A DNA stretch of 64,000 bases from Erigeron canadensis (lineage: Eukaryota; Streptophyta; Magnoliopsida; Asterales; Asteraceae), in the NCBI RefSeq assembly GCF_010389155.1, contig NC_057763.1, forward strand, positions 42,390,645-42,454,644, in the 5' to 3' direction. Position numbers and translations under genes: made by a program. Numbering within the stretch: the first letter of the stretch is position 1; each line of letters starts with the position of its first letter. Shown here in pieces: positions 63,458 through 64,000 of this stretch. The notes beneath the pieces were generated by a model that saw only the letters and a program-made list of their open reading frames with translations, did no database searches and was not told the origin of the DNA.

Positions 63458-64000
63458 AGAGTAAATTACACTTTTCGTCCCTAAAGTTGGCATGTTTTTC
63501 ACTTTTAATCCTTAAACTTTAAAAATTACAATTTTGACCCTAAAATTGGCCAATTTTTTCAACAATCGTCCTTTGGCCTTACGGCGTTAAAAAATAGCCG
63601 TTAACATACGCATGTGCTAGACACGTGAGGGCAATAATGTCATTTCACCTTACACCGAGGGACGAAAAGTGAAAAAAAAAAGTTTCTTGAGGAACGAAAA
63701 GTGAAAAAATAGCTACTTGAGAGACGAAAAATGAAAATCATACAAATAAACTTATTCTTCCATTCTTTCTTTTCCGATCATCTTCTTCATTTTTACCGAT
63801 GGAATTTTCCGACTTTGAATCCAAATCTATACCACAAACAAAATCATTTATTAAAATTCATGACATTCAAAACACAACCAATCAAACAAATTATAGTTCA
63901 AACATGTCAGTTATTTTTTTTTTCTTTTCTAAATTTTGATTTTAATTGAAAGGAAGACGGTGGATGGTGGTGATTCTAGGTGGTTGCGGTTGGTTGGTGG
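63458..64000. mobile_element. Left end of long-TIR (Mutator-like) element, continues past window
   Basis: 63458-63815 is an inverted repeat of 39060-39411. It continues into sequence matching 38541-38760 and the start of the GGTGG minisatellite. No target duplication can be tested because the right end is outside the window. Confidence 0.8.

Overview
The window is nuclear DNA of a flowering plant. Genes carry GT-AG introns, intergenic DNA is AT-rich, and mobile elements are dense and nested. The family is probably Asteraceae: the sphingolipid desaturase looks very close to the sunflower enzyme as I remember it, and the repeat types fit. Species is not determinable by eye.

Layout. 0-8 kb: two minus-strand housekeeping-type genes, a GT77 xylosyltransferase of the RGXT/MGP4 type (4 exons, 358 aa) and an ABIL1-like subunit of the SCAR/WAVE complex (10 exons, 320 aa). 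8-13 kb: gene-free, with MITEs, a SINE and a small Helitron. 13.5-16.8 kb: a sphingolipid delta-8 desaturase with a tiny first exon and a ~2 kb intron. 17-25.6 kb: a PIF/Harbinger-like element with an ORF, a hAT MITE, a Helitron, a solo LTR and a 1.7 kb Mutator-like foldback that holds a SINE. 25.7-30.4 kb: a small VOC/glyoxalase-fold gene whose start codon lies 76 bp from that foldback's target duplication, then a single-exon F-box gene. 31-36.7 kb: a Helitron, a SINE, a solo LTR and a UGT72 pseudogene. 40.8-42.9 kb: an anthocyanidin/vestitone reductase-like SDR. 43.6-50.9 kb: a Helitron, then a degraded autonomous hAT element with a ~10-copy array of ~185 bp repeats and a transposase split by a 960 bp Mutator-like foldback. 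51.2-55.6 kb: a mitochondrial-type uS8 (RPS15A) gene whose introns hold a Helitron, a hAT remnant and a copia LTR with its primer-binding site. 57.0-58.4 kb: the intact UGT72 paralogue. 60.5-64 kb: tandem AT-rich repeats split by a second foldback of the same family, and the left part of another long-TIR element.

The genes do not form a pathway cluster. The only linked functional pair is the UGT72 duplication, one copy intact and one dead, 21 kb apart on the same strand, with the SDR (possibly phenylpropanoid/flavonoid) between them. The strongest new observations are structural. Several insertions have exact target-site duplications read here by eye: four 9-bp or 8-bp DNA elements, two solo LTRs with 5-bp duplications, and three SINEs. 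One of them splits a transposase ORF at a position where removing it restores the frame locally. No CRISPR array, operon or rRNA gene was seen, and no convincing tRNA gene.
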